From JBEIGE01 sp040382055 (GTDB taxonomy: Bacteria; Pseudomonadota; Gammaproteobacteria; Burkholderiales; Burkholderiaceae_C): DNA of 64,000 bases. Made by a program: the position numbers and the translations under genes. The DNA is taken from the NCBI GenBank assembly GCA_040382055.1, contig JBEIGE010000004.1, positions 1-64,000 on the forward strand. The letters run 5' to 3'. This document shows, piece after piece, positions 6,638 through 13,217 of the stretch. The notes beneath the pieces were generated by a model, which saw nothing but the letters and a program-made list of their open reading frames with translations, did not search any database and was not told the DNA's origin. Every line of letters begins with the position of its first letter. Within the stretch, counting starts at the first letter, position 1.

Positions 6638-6958
6638 TCAGGCCATCACGATCTGGGTGTGGACCTCGACCTTGAGGGCGCGCTTGATGGCCGCAAACAC
6701 AGCCGAGATGTTGCTCATGGTCGGGTTGCCCGATTTCGACAGCATTCGGTGCAGGCTCTTGGCAGGTTTGTGAATTTCCTCGGCCAGCGCCTCGAAGCCG
6801 ACCGTGGCGTTCACCAGGTCTCGCAGGATCACCTTCGCTGATTCCGGTTCGCCATTGACAAACAGGGTGATGGCCTCGTCCAGAAGCGCCTGCGCAAAGG
6901 CCGGATCGTTCTGAACGCGCGCGGCCACGGTCTCTTTGAAATCGCGAGTCAGTGCCAT
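6638..6958 (-). CDS. HigA-like antitoxin (addiction-module antidote, TIGR02684 type)
   Basis: The 106-residue protein has an Xre-like helix-turn-helix in its C-terminal half (IHKPAKSLHRMLSKSGNPTM then SNISAVFAAIKRALKVEV). Its N-terminus, TRDFKETVAARVQNDPAFAQ, is typical of the antidote family that follows a HigB/RelE-type killer gene. The longer frame upstream is read-through of the toxin region in another frame, so the ATG at 6958 was chosen. The antitoxin follows the toxin, the reverse of the vapBC order and normal for HigBA-type modules. It probably binds the palindrome at 7306-7329. Confidence 0.8.
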   Translation of the reverse strand: MALTRDFKETVAARVQNDPAFAQALLDEAITLFVNGEPESAKVILRDLVNATVGFEALAEEIHKPAKSLHRMLSKSGNPTMSNISAVFAAIKRALKVEVHTQIVMA

Positions 6959-6960
6959 AT

Positions 6961-7299
6961 TCACTTTCCTTGTCTGGTTGATGCCTTGCGGCGCTTGTAG
7001 TCTTCCCACAGCGCGACCGCTTGGTCGATGTCTTTCTGCTGGCGCTTCTTGTTGCCGCCGCCGATCAGGATGATGATCTTCAGACCGTCCTTGGCCAGGT
7101 AGATGCGCAAGCCCGGTCCCCAATCGATCTTGTATTCCCCGATACCGCGAAACCACTCGACGTTGGACAGGTTGCCCTGTTCCATCCGGCTGACGGCTAC
7201 ACGCACCTTGGCGGCGGCAACGGCCTCCAGCGACCCGAACCACTTCGCGAAGGGGCTGTCGCCCTCGATCAGCAGGAGTTCTTTGATCTGGTAGTTCAT
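6961..7299 (-). CDS. RelE/ParE-superfamily toxin (addiction-module killer, TIGR02683 type)
   Basis: The 112-residue protein shows the killer-protein pattern: SPFAKWFGSLEAVAAAKVRVAVSRM in part, then GNLSNVEWFRGIGEYKIDWG, a basic beta-strand end with PGLRIYLAKDG, and IIILIGGGNKKRQQKDIDQA. The last block is characteristic of this subfamily. These toxins are usually ribosome-associated mRNA nucleases; gyrase poisoning as in ParE is the alternative. Two bases separate it from the downstream antitoxin gene. A dyad with a promoter-like TTATAC sits right upstream on the minus strand. Confidence 0.82.
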   Translation of the reverse strand: MNYQIKELLLIEGDSPFAKWFGSLEAVAAAKVRVAVSRMEQGNLSNVEWFRGIGEYKIDWGPGLRIYLAKDGLKIIILIGGGNKKRQQKDIDQAVALWEDYKRRKASTRQGK

Positions 7300-7305
7300 G
7301 GGCCG

Positions 7306-7329
7306 AATGGTAACGTATAAGTCACCATT
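7306..7329 (-). promoter_or_regulatory. Dyad operator/promoter of the HigBA-like pair
   Basis: AATGGTAAC (7306-7314) and GTCACCATT (7321-7329) are 9-bp arms with one mismatch, flanking GTATAA (7315-7320). Read on the minus strand the core is TTATAC, a plausible -10 element, with the toxin ATG ending at 7299. An operator over the -10 fits autorepression by the antitoxin. Confidence 0.5.
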
Positions 7330-7547
7330 TCACCAGTTTCGAACTTTCGATGTCGACCGGTGCCCTTGGTTGACAGCGAACTGGCGCGCGTAAGACGTTG
7401 ATTTCGCTGGGACACCCGCTGCGCCTACCCGCAGGGCAAACGGAGAACAGAGACGGCAATGTCCGACAAAGTGGCCGATTTCGGGCGTTTCGGCGGGCGG
7501 CCACCCGCAGCACTGCCCCGCGCTTCCCTGGGGAAAAGCCAAACGAA

Positions 7548-7574
7548 AAGGGCCCGGAGACTATCCGAGCCCTT
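7548..7574 (-). terminator. Hairpin with U-run, terminator for minus-strand transcripts
   Basis: Arms at 7548-7558 (AAGGGCCCGGA) and 7564-7574 (TCCGAGCCCTT) pair except for one mismatch, with a five-base loop. On the minus strand the stem is followed by TTTTC. It would end transcription of the minus-strand genes that start at the integrase end. Confidence 0.5.
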
Positions 7575-7577
7575 GTG

Positions 7578-7601
7578 AATGGTGGGCTGGCGTCTATTGA
7601 A
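7578..7601. other. Candidate attachment-site remnant (imperfect copy of the ssrA 3' end)
   Basis: Compared with 12134-12158, the two sites share AATGGTGG, then GCTGGCG after a one-base gap, then four unlike bases and TTGAA. The right copy forms the 3' end of ssrA beside the integrase gene. A duplicated target at the far end of the element is expected for an integrase acting on tmRNA genes. The match is imperfect, so this is a candidate only. Confidence 0.4.
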
Positions 7602-7654
7602 TGATCCTCTGCGACCCGCATGGAATATAGGTTTACAAGTTTTCCCTTGCCACC

Positions 7655-7675
7655 TGTTCCCCCACTTGTTCCCCC
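7655..7675. repeat. Two TGTTCCCCC repeats, distal end of element
   Basis: TGTTCCCCC occurs at 7655-7663 and 7667-7675, 12 bases apart. The same 9-mer occurs five times near the integrase gene at the other end. Pairs of short repeats near both ends of an element are the expected layout for integrase arm-type sites. Confidence 0.7.
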
Positions 7676-7732
7676 GTTTTGCTTCAGCTAGGGCTATCTC
7701 GCTTCTACTCTGTAGCCAGTTTTGAACCTACT

Positions 7733-8134
7733 TCACTTTGATTGAGGTTCGCTCCACCGGTAGACTTTCTCACCCATGAAAGTCACTTCTGCTCCATTGC
7801 TGTATGACCAGCGCGCAAGTGTTCCCCCATCTATTCGGGTCGGCTCGCCAAGCAATGCACGCACTTCAGCAGGGCTCATATTGGTCTGCAACTTCCTCCA
7901 ATTCGAAAGTGACGACGCCCCCTCTCCAGAAACGGCAGGGTTTTGATTGGATGGAGGTTTTCCTGTCGCGGCCTCTAACTTCGTTAGGCGAAGCTTGATT
8001 TCCAAAAGCTCTTTTTCCATCTGATCGATCCGGTCAATCCGTTGCGCCGATGAATTGAGCGCGAACGTGAGTGGCAGAAGGCCAATAAGAATTAACCTTA
8101 AAAGCTGGTTTACTCTAGCTATTGAGTAGCTCAT
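7733..8134 (-). CDS. Exported protein with BamE/OmlA-like domain
   Basis: The 133-residue protein starts with a hydrophobic signal segment (LLRLILIGLLPLTFALNSSAQ). A short coiled-coil stretch follows (RIDRIDQMEKELLEIKLRLTKLE in part), then a C-terminal domain of about 50 residues, NMSPAEVRALLGEPTRIDGG and WSYSNGAEVTFMGEKVYRW. This resembles the small BamE/SmpA fold seen in outer-membrane lipoproteins and in other exported proteins. No lipobox cysteine is visible, so it is probably periplasmic or anchored by an uncleaved N-terminus. It is the last gene of the minus-strand element operon and is probably cargo. Function is unknown. Confidence 0.6.
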   Translation of the reverse strand: MSYSIARVNQLLRLILIGLLPLTFALNSSAQRIDRIDQMEKELLEIKLRLTKLEAATGKPPSNQNPAVSGEGASSLSNWRKLQTNMSPAEVRALLGEPTRIDGGTLARWSYSNGAEVTFMGEKVYRWSEPQSK

Positions 8135-8252
8135 GTTAGGTCTCCAGTGGATAGCTTCAACTTACAGAGAAGTGGACAAATTCTTACACAGAGACTAATG
8201 GCCTTTGTGCTTATCCTGTCTATTGTGTGCAGTTTGATTCAATCCATTTCAT

Positions 8253-8858
8253 TCAGCTAAATCCACCCGCCCCAATCCCAAAAAACCGCCCCACCCGCTC
8301 ACAAAAAGCTATATCACGTTGCGCCTCACAATCATGTAACCGGTCAAGTAGTCGCTCATACGTGGCGTACCTCATGCCCTTAGGCCGCTGCCAGTGTTCA
8401 CCCAGCCGGGCCTCTAGCTTTCTTTGTTTTATCCAAGTACGCCCCATCACATCCTCAGATTGCGAACTGTAGGCCACCCGCTGGCAATGCCTGCACGCAA
8501 AGCGCCCGGATCGCATGTAGAGCACCGCTACAGGCCGTGCGCACCTTGGGCAGCTAAACCATTGCCGCGTGCCCCCTAAGTTGCAGGGCGTGTGCAATAG
8601 CTCCACAGTGTCGTTTATGGTGCGTTGTTCGTCATTGATCGTCACCGAGTATTGCAGCGATAGTGCATGGGGGGAGTGCACGGTAATGCTAATGCTGCCC
8701 GCACTTTCACCGCCAATGCTCCATCTCCACGAAAATGTGCACGCGCGCGTGAGGTAGCCCAATCTGGCCCACTGTCGAACATCCACCCGTTTAAGTTGTT
8801 CACCTTTAGCCCGGTAGCCCGGCCTGCCAGCGCCCCAGCGTTGCCCACCTTTTGCCAT
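8253..8858 (-). CDS. Zinc-ribbon element protein, probable DNA-binding
   Basis: The start at 8858 gives a protein beginning MAKGGQRWGAGRPGYRAKGE, a glycine/arginine-rich opening seen in a family of small island proteins. A zinc-ribbon follows around residues 120-150: CPRCARP, then CRHCQRVAY. The ending includes ATYERLLDRLHDCEAQRDIA. The two CxxC pairs argue for metal binding and nucleic-acid contact. No catalytic residues were recognised. It lies downstream of the winged-helix gene with about 200 bases between, and is on the same strand as the integrase. Its role in the element is unknown. Confidence 0.6.
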   Translation of the reverse strand: MAKGGQRWGAGRPGYRAKGEQLKRVDVRQWARLGYLTRACTFSWRWSIGGESAGSISITVHSPHALSLQYSVTINDEQRTINDTVELLHTPCNLGGTRQWFSCPRCARPVAVLYMRSGRFACRHCQRVAYSSQSEDVMGRTWIKQRKLEARLGEHWQRPKGMRYATYERLLDRLHDCEAQRDIAFCERVGRFFGIGAGGFS

Positions 8859-8997
8859 GTTCACACCTCCACAGAAAACGAAATCACTTGGCTAATTCAT
8901 TACCGGTTCTCAGCAAAAAGGGCCAACTTTGTTTTGATAGCCTTTAAAGCCCTGCACTCCCTAATTGCCCTGTAGGGATGGCAATAGTGCATAGGTG

Positions 8998-9202
8998 TTC
9001 GATGGTCGAAGCAGTGCGCACAATTCAGCCCCATGCCACCCAAACAGCCGTAAACCCAATGCCTATGCGGCCTGCAGGGCAGTTATTGGGGCTAGGGCTT
9101 GCTTCGATGGTCGAACCGGACTTTTGGCTACTTGTTCGATGGTCGAACCAATAAACCCCCTCTCCGATTCGGTAGTCGCTGCAACTTGCTTCGATAGTCG
9201 AA
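8998..9202. repeat. Four TTCGAYNRTCGAA repeats (iteron-like)
   Basis: TTCGATGGTCGAA occurs at 8998-9010, 9103-9115 and 9135-9147, and TTCGATAGTCGAA at 9190-9202. Each is an imperfect palindrome (TTCGA, three bases, TCGAA). Three lie inside the 3' end of the winged-helix gene, where they encode similar VRLSK/STIEQ/VRPSK stretches, and one lies past its stop. Spacing is 105, 32 and 55 bases. The layout suits iterons or sites bound by the protein encoded next to them. Confidence 0.7.
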
Positions 9203-9650
9203 CCTTCCGTTTTTTATTGGCGGTCAATAGTCGCACCGCTGCCCGCGCATCGGCTAAGTTGTTGAACCTGCTCCACTCATTGGTAGCCGGGCCAGAGCGA
9301 ACCCCGGCCTTGGCAATATCGAACGTAGGTTCGTCAGTAAAGCGAAACAGACTACACAGCTTGCCCCCAAAGGCTATACCGCCTTGCCGGGTTTTCTCAA
9401 TAAAGCCCAAAGCCTCCAGCCGCTGCAGTGCACTAGAAAGCGTAGAACTGCTACTGATACCCGCGTGGCGCATTTCAGCCAATGTGGCATTGATGTCGCC
9501 ATTGTTGGTTTGCTTGAGTTTGCGCCTCAGGGCCAGGTACACCCGCACATCAGCGTGCGTGAGTACCCGCCATGCCGGGCTATCCAGAATGGCCCAATAC
9601 AGGCGAACATGTCCGCCTCTTGGGTCTTTCGGTATCGCGCTGCGCTTCAT
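9063..9650 (-). CDS. Winged-helix protein, possible replication initiator or regulator of the element
   Basis: The 195-residue protein has an N-terminal winged-helix-like domain: RLYWAILDSPAWRVLTHADV, then a MarR-type ISSSSTLSSALQRLEALGFI, then a wing KTRQGGIAFGGKLCSLFRFT. This is the layout of plasmid Rep-type and helix-turn-helix regulator proteins. The last 60 residues are disordered-looking and encoded by DNA holding three of the four TTCGAYNRTCGAA sites. The start codon overlaps the stop of the upstream gene (ATGA). An initiator that binds iterons within its own gene is one reading; a plain transcription regulator is the other. Confidence 0.55.
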   Translation of the reverse strand: MKRSAIPKDPRGGHVRLYWAILDSPAWRVLTHADVRVYLALRRKLKQTNNGDINATLAEMRHAGISSSSTLSSALQRLEALGFIEKTRQGGIAFGGKLCSLFRFTDEPTFDIAKAGVRSGPATNEWSRFNNLADARAAVRLLTANKKRKVRLSKQVAATTESERGFIGSTIEQVAKSPVRPSKQALAPITALQAA

Positions 9651-9961
9651 CTTGCCGTTGAGTCTTGGCTTGCCCCGCTTTCCAGTGCATAGAGGCCCAC
9701 CCGATGCTTTACGCCCGCTTCGGTGAAGACGGTCTGCCAGTGCGTCACTATCTTGTGGCCCTGCTTGCGTAGCTGCAATATTCGCGCCGGGCAGTGGTAC
9801 ACATCCAAGTAGCGCATGGCCTCAAACGTGGTGATTGAAAACCGCGATAAAGCCTCTAATAGCCGGGCTGCTTGCGAACGGCTTTCAGTGCCATTAAACT
9901 CTGCCCTGATCGCTTCTAGGGCTGCTTTCTTTTCGGGGGAAGTGGCCTTATTTTTTTCCAT
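9647..9961 (-). CDS. Small HTH-type protein of unknown function
   Basis: The 104-residue protein has a charged N-terminus (KNKATSPEKKAALEAIRAEF) and a central region, SQAARLLEALSRFSITTFEAMRYLDVYHCP, then ARILQLRKQGHKIVTHWQTV. The second part matches small helix-turn-helix domains that recognise a strand break or repeat (HTH_39-like), found near integrases and transposases. An AAGGAGG ribosome-binding site precedes the ATG. The stop overlaps the next gene (ATGA). It is part of the minus-strand element operon; a regulator or accessory DNA-binding role is inferred. Confidence 0.6.
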   Translation of the reverse strand: MEKNKATSPEKKAALEAIRAEFNGTESRSQAARLLEALSRFSITTFEAMRYLDVYHCPARILQLRKQGHKIVTHWQTVFTEAGVKHRVGLYALESGASQDSTAR

Positions 9962-9972
9962 GGCTTGCCTCC

Positions 9973-10218
9973 TTAAACCGTTGCGAGTTCGATGCGCTTG
10001 GCGTGCAAGCGCTGAACCAGCTCACGAATTTCGGCTTCGGATTTGCCTGCTATGCGCGCTGCGTTGATTGCATCTACTTCGAAGTCGGGCCAACCTACTG
10101 CCCGCTCACCAATCTTCACAGGTTTAGTAAATAGCCCTGCACGTATCGCGTTGTAAACACTAGCATGACTTTTGTTGCCAGTTTTCCCCTTTACGGCTGG
10201 CATTCTGAGAATTGACAT
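9973..10218 (-). CDS. AlpA-like phage/island transcription regulator
   Basis: A frame from 10362 gives 129 residues, but the part beginning MSILRMPAVKGKTGNKSHAS at 10218 matches the whole AlpA-type fold and the usual length of about 80 residues, so this start was chosen. It continues VYNAIRAGLFTKPVKIGERA and VGWPDFEVDAINAARIAGKS: a helix-turn-helix with a conserved GWP turn. Proteins of this type activate integrase or excision genes of P4-like elements. The gene is 12 bases upstream of the next one and reads away from the integrase. The ribosome-binding site at 10218 is weak, so the longer form cannot be excluded. Confidence 0.68.
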   Translation of the reverse strand: MSILRMPAVKGKTGNKSHASVYNAIRAGLFTKPVKIGERAVGWPDFEVDAINAARIAGKSEAEIRELVQRLHAKRIELATV

Positions 10219-10649
10219 CTTTTGCTCACTTTCCAAAACAAGGTTAAGAAAGCTCACAGCATTGGTCTCATAAACCACACCTAGTGACTCCCCAATTTCA
10301 ATGAGGCACCTTTTGGTGTAAATTCGCGTTTGAAGTGGACGTTCAATCTCTTCATGGCGCAAGCCCCTGAGACTTCCAAAGCCATGCCCGGCTTTGGGAG
10401 TCTCTTGCTATGAGCGACAAATTCAATGTGTCCTTTTATAGACGCCACCGTATTTATCTATAACTATGCTAATGTTTAAATTCACTTTAATCGAGTGAAA
10501 ATCTGTGGGCAATTCAGCAATTTCCTGTTGATAAGTTAAAACCCCACGTTGATTTAAATAAATTTTTTTGTAATCTAATCGGATGTACTTTTTTTACAAA
10601 AAATGCTGATTGAAATTTCATCAAGCACTCAGCTAAACCCGCATCAATT
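10219..10649. other. AT-rich gene-free region between AlpA-like gene and integrase
   Basis: About 430 bases hold no convincing gene; a longer frame of the AlpA-like gene covers part of it. It contains a long hairpin (10369-10404) and then a strongly AT-rich stretch (about 10430-10620) with several runs of T and A. This is the likely promoter region for the minus-strand genes downstream and perhaps a regulatory RNA leader. No second open frame of note was seen. Confidence 0.5.
10369..10404 (-). promoter_or_regulatory. 15-bp hairpin upstream of the AlpA-like gene
   Basis: GAGACTTCCAAAGCC (10369-10383) and GGCTTTGGGAGTCTC (10390-10404) pair except at one position, with a six-base loop. No U-run follows on either strand, so it is not a standard terminator. 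It lies about 150 bases upstream of the AlpA-like start and could be an RNA leader structure or an operator. Confidence 0.5.
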
Positions 10650-11906
10650 TCAGTTAGATATAAGTGCTCTTGCCGCTTTCATCGAGATGACTTCCGCGCC
10701 GCGTGCCAGCTTGTCCAAAAAGTCAGCCCATTGCTGTATCTGGTCAAACCGCTGTTTTAGGTATTGCGTGCGGTTGTAACTGCGTCCGTTGGAATCTTTA
10801 ACCGCGTGGGCTAAATTAGCCTCTATGGCCAGTGGGTCTAGGTTCAATTCGTCAACCAGCATGGTGCGTGCGCTGGCCCTAAAGCCGTGCCATGTTTGTT
10901 CTTTGCCAAAGCCTAAAGCGTACAGGCCACTGCGAACCGAGTTGTCGGATATGGGTCTGTCGTGGCTGCGCTCCCCCGGAAACACATAGCGCCCATGGCC
11001 TGTAAGTGGGTGCAGGCTGCGAAGTAGCGCCACCGCTTGGGTGGGCAGGGGCACGGCGTGGGGATCGCCCTTTACTTTCTCTTCCTTGGTTCGCTTCATT
11101 TTCATGCTCGGAATCGTCCACAGCGCCGCGTCCAGGTCTAGCTCTGCCCACTCCATTTCTCGCAGATTACCGGGCCGCTGGTAGAGCATGGGGGCTAGTT
11201 GCAATGCTGTGCGCACAATAGGCCCGCCCTTATAGCCCTTGATGGCGCGCAATAGGTCACCCATGCGCGAAGGCTCCACAATGGCCGCAAAGCTCTTGCC
11301 ACTGTAGGGGGTAAGCCGAGCCTTTAGTCCTTCGGTGATGTTGCGTTGCTGCGCATCAGCAGTGGGTAGCCAGTAGTCCCAAATTTGCCGCGCCAGCATG
11401 AGTGCCCGGTCTGCTGTTTCAAGTGCTCCTCGTTCTTCCACCTTTTGCAGTGCCGCCAATAGCTCCATGGCATGAATTTCGGCAATAGGCCGCTCACCAA
11501 TCCACGGGAACAGATCGCGCTCCAGTTGGCGCAACATGCGCCCGGCATGGCTTTCGCTCCACTGAGGGGCTTGCTTGCCATACCACTCCAAGGCAATAGC
11601 CTTGAAACTGCCCCCACTAGAACGGGTGTTCTTAAGCTTTTCCAGCTTGCGAGCCTGAACAGGATCAACCCCATCGGTTTTTTGCGCCTTTGCTGCATCG
11701 CGCGCCGCGCGTGCCTGTTTAGCGCCAACCTCCGGATAACTGCCCAGAGCCATGCGCCCCTCTTTGCCGTCCTTACGGTATTTCCAGAACCAGCGCTTAG
11801 AGCCTTTGGGGCTTACCTCCAAGTACAGCCCACCCGAACAGGCCAGCCGCTCCCGTGCTTTGTCAGGTGGGCAAGTGGCGTTTTTACATTCGGCATCGGT
11901 CAACAT
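10650..11906 (-). CDS. P4-family tyrosine integrase of the ssrA element
   Basis: The frame extends to 11939, but the ATG at 11906 gives MLTDAECKNATCPPDKARER and SGGLYLEVSPKGSKRWFWKY, the usual DUF4102 arm-binding opening of P4-type integrases. The middle is the SAM-like core-binding domain. The C-terminal catalytic domain has the first arginine near LYQRPGNLREMEWAELD, then WHGFRASARTML (H-x-x-R) and a final tyrosine in GRSYNRTQYLKQR. Length (418) is normal. It is divergent from ssrA and reads into the element. One TGTTCCCCC repeat touches its ATG, so the enzyme's own arm sites may overlap its promoter and start. Confidence 0.88.
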   Translation of the reverse strand: MLTDAECKNATCPPDKARERLACSGGLYLEVSPKGSKRWFWKYRKDGKEGRMALGSYPEVGAKQARAARDAAKAQKTDGVDPVQARKLEKLKNTRSSGGSFKAIALEWYGKQAPQWSESHAGRMLRQLERDLFPWIGERPIAEIHAMELLAALQKVEERGALETADRALMLARQIWDYWLPTADAQQRNITEGLKARLTPYSGKSFAAIVEPSRMGDLLRAIKGYKGGPIVRTALQLAPMLYQRPGNLREMEWAELDLDAALWTIPSMKMKRTKEEKVKGDPHAVPLPTQAVALLRSLHPLTGHGRYVFPGERSHDRPISDNSVRSGLYALGFGKEQTWHGFRASARTMLVDELNLDPLAIEANLAHAVKDSNGRSYNRTQYLKQRFDQIQQWADFLDKLARGAEVISMKAARALISN

Positions 11907-12021
11907 GGGGGAACACCTTTTAGCAACGTGGGGGAACAAACAAGCGTTTTTCTCCAGTGAAACGGGGGAACAGCCCCAAAATTAACCAAAAATCCCCGCT
12001 TGTTCCCCCTATTGTTCCCCC
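11907..12021. repeat. Five TGTTCCCCC/GGGGGAACA repeats at the integrase end
   Basis: GGGGGAACA occurs at 11907-11915, 11930-11938 and 11964-11972. The inverse TGTTCCCCC occurs at 12001-12009 and 12013-12021. The same motif occurs twice at 7655-7675. Together they suggest integrase arm-type sites on both sides of the element, or operator sites over the integrase promoter. Confidence 0.72.
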
Positions 12022-12135
12022 GCTTTGGTATGCATGTCAATAGCGGACTTTGTAGGCTATTGCAACGTAAGGCATTGATTTACATAAGAAAAAGGCCACT
12101 AGGTGTATGTTCCTAGCGGTTTTTATATGGGGTAA

Positions 12136-12522
12136 TGGTGGAGCTGGCGGGATTTGAACCCGCGTCCGTCAGCCTTTTTCGGGCAGATCTACATGTTTAG
12201 CGGTCTGATTTAAATCTCGCCACGGGCATCGCGCAGTCGCACGCTATGCCAATCGCCAGCACCCTATTGTCTTGCCCAAGGTTAAGGTACCCAACCCGGA
12301 GCCAGCCGATGAAATTATCTTTACAGCCGGGAGCACCTGACTTGCATCACGTACCCCTTGCCCAGCCCATCGGCCTGCTGTTGTAAAGCTCACTGGCAAT
12401 TAAGCAGCGAGTGCGAAACGTTCGTCGTGTGCAGTTAAGTTTTTTGAATCTGATTAACGAGCACATTAAGCTCGACATGCACCACACCGCGTCCGAACCC
12501 ACGTCGAAACCAGTACAGCCCC
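12136..12522 (-). ncRNA. ssrA: Transfer-messenger RNA
   Basis: The 5' end GGGGCTG (12516-12522 on the plus strand as CAGCCCC) pairs with the 3' end CAGCTCC followed by ACCA. The T-arm and acceptor read CGGGTTCAAATCCCGCC on the minus strand, and a GGTTTCGACG block lies at the 5' end as in other tmRNAs. The tag reading frame (12400-12432) encodes AHDERFALAA and a TAA stop. tmRNA rescues stalled ribosomes by adding this tag for proteolysis. The 3' end is the integration target of the adjacent element and remains intact. A TAAAAT -10-like sequence (12532-12537) lies upstream, within the end of gph. Confidence 0.95.
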
Positions 12523-12534
12523 AAGCTTCGTATT

Positions 12535-13206
12535 TTAGGCCTTATGCAGGAGTTGCAATAGCTCTATCGGAGAATTGATGCTGGCGTGAGCCCCCCAGGC
12601 CGAAAAATCAGCTGCAGCACCCAGATAACCGTAGCTTGCGGCCACTGTAATCATGCCGGCGGCCAATCCGGCAATCACATCACGCTCGTCATCGCCCACA
12701 TAAAGGCATCTCTCAGGCTCAACCTGCAGTTGCCTGGCCGCTTCAAACAGGGGCTCGGGGTGCGGTTTGGCGTAAGGCGTTGTGTCTCCACTGATGATGG
12801 TTTTAGCGGAGTTAAACAGGGACATTGACAGCGTCAGCGGGCCGGTGAACCGTTGGGATTTGTTGGTCACAACGCCCCAGGCAAGCCCCAGACTCTGCAG
12901 CTGACCCAGAAGTTCAGCCACTCCGTCAAAAACATAGGTCCGCTCGGTCATGCAGTTTTCGTAATTGACAAAGAACTCCTCGCGCAAGGTCACAAACTCC
13001 GGGCTGGAAGGCTCTACGCCGAAAGCGACACCCAGCATGCCACGCGCTCCCGCTCCGGCCATAGGCCGGTAGGCTGCGTAATCCAAAGACGCCATGCCAC
13101 GGTCCATGCGCATTTTGTCTGCGGCTGCAGCCAGATCCGGTGCGCTGTCGATCAGCGTGCCATCAAGGTCAAACAGCACCGCCTCAATGTTTGGAAAAAC
13201 AGTCAT
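12535..13206 (-). CDS. gph: Phosphoglycolate phosphatase (HAD superfamily)
   Basis: The 223-residue protein has the HAD nucleophile motif FDLDGTLIDS (D13), a threonine in GVVTNKSQR, a lysine in AKPHPEPLFEA and the acidic motif YVGDDERDVIAG. These four motifs and the helical cap between them match the Gph family, which removes phosphate from 2-phosphoglycolate formed in DNA repair or oxygenation. The N-acetylmuramic acid 6-phosphate phosphatase MupP is a close relative and cannot be excluded. The gene runs with ubiG (11 bases apart), an order common in Burkholderiales. Confidence 0.87.
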   Translation of the reverse strand: MTVFPNIEAVLFDLDGTLIDSAPDLAAAADKMRMDRGMASLDYAAYRPMAGAGARGMLGVAFGVEPSSPEFVTLREEFFVNYENCMTERTYVFDGVAELLGQLQSLGLAWGVVTNKSQRFTGPLTLSMSLFNSAKTIISGDTTPYAKPHPEPLFEAARQLQVEPERCLYVGDDERDVIAGLAAGMITVAASYGYLGAAADFSAWGAHASINSPIELLQLLHKA

Positions 13207-13217
13207 CGGTCTGCAAT

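Larger units (their letters stand above)
1..7330. mobile_element. Integrative/mobilizable element block with serine recombinase (left end outside window)
   Basis: This stretch is clearly more GC-rich than the genes that follow. It carries typical island cargo: VapBC-like and HigBA-like toxin-antitoxin pairs, an AlpA-like regulator, a DUF3987 protein, a DUF2924 protein, and a large serine recombinase with a helix-turn-helix partner. The DUF2924-recombinase-HTH trio is a familiar module of integrative elements in Proteobacteria. The left boundary is not in the window. The right boundary is unclear and is placed after the HigB-like promoter only because the next block is lower in GC and all on the minus strand. 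The left and right blocks could also be parts of one composite island in ssrA. The block is inferred from content; no attachment site was identified for it. Confidence 0.55.
7330..7732. other. Gene-free junction between the two element blocks
   Basis: No convincing gene lies here. The stretch holds, from left to right, a GC-rich part, a rho-independent-like hairpin for minus-strand transcripts (7548-7574), a short sequence resembling the ssrA 3' end (7578-7601), and two TGTTCCCCC repeats (7655-7675). It is the probable boundary where the right-hand element joins older island DNA. Confidence 0.5.
7578..12133. mobile_element. Compact ~4.5-kb integrative element at ssrA
   Basis: The block starts beside ssrA with a P4-type integrase, and all its genes read on the minus strand: integrase, AlpA-like, HTH-like, winged-helix, zinc-ribbon and BamE-like proteins. 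It has lower GC than the left block. TGTTCCCCC repeats occur near both ends (7655-7675 and 11907-12021), and an imperfect ssrA 3'-end copy marks the far end. No conjugation, capsid or relaxase gene is present, so it is either a minimal satellite-like element or a reduced island. The left boundary is inferred. Confidence 0.6.
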
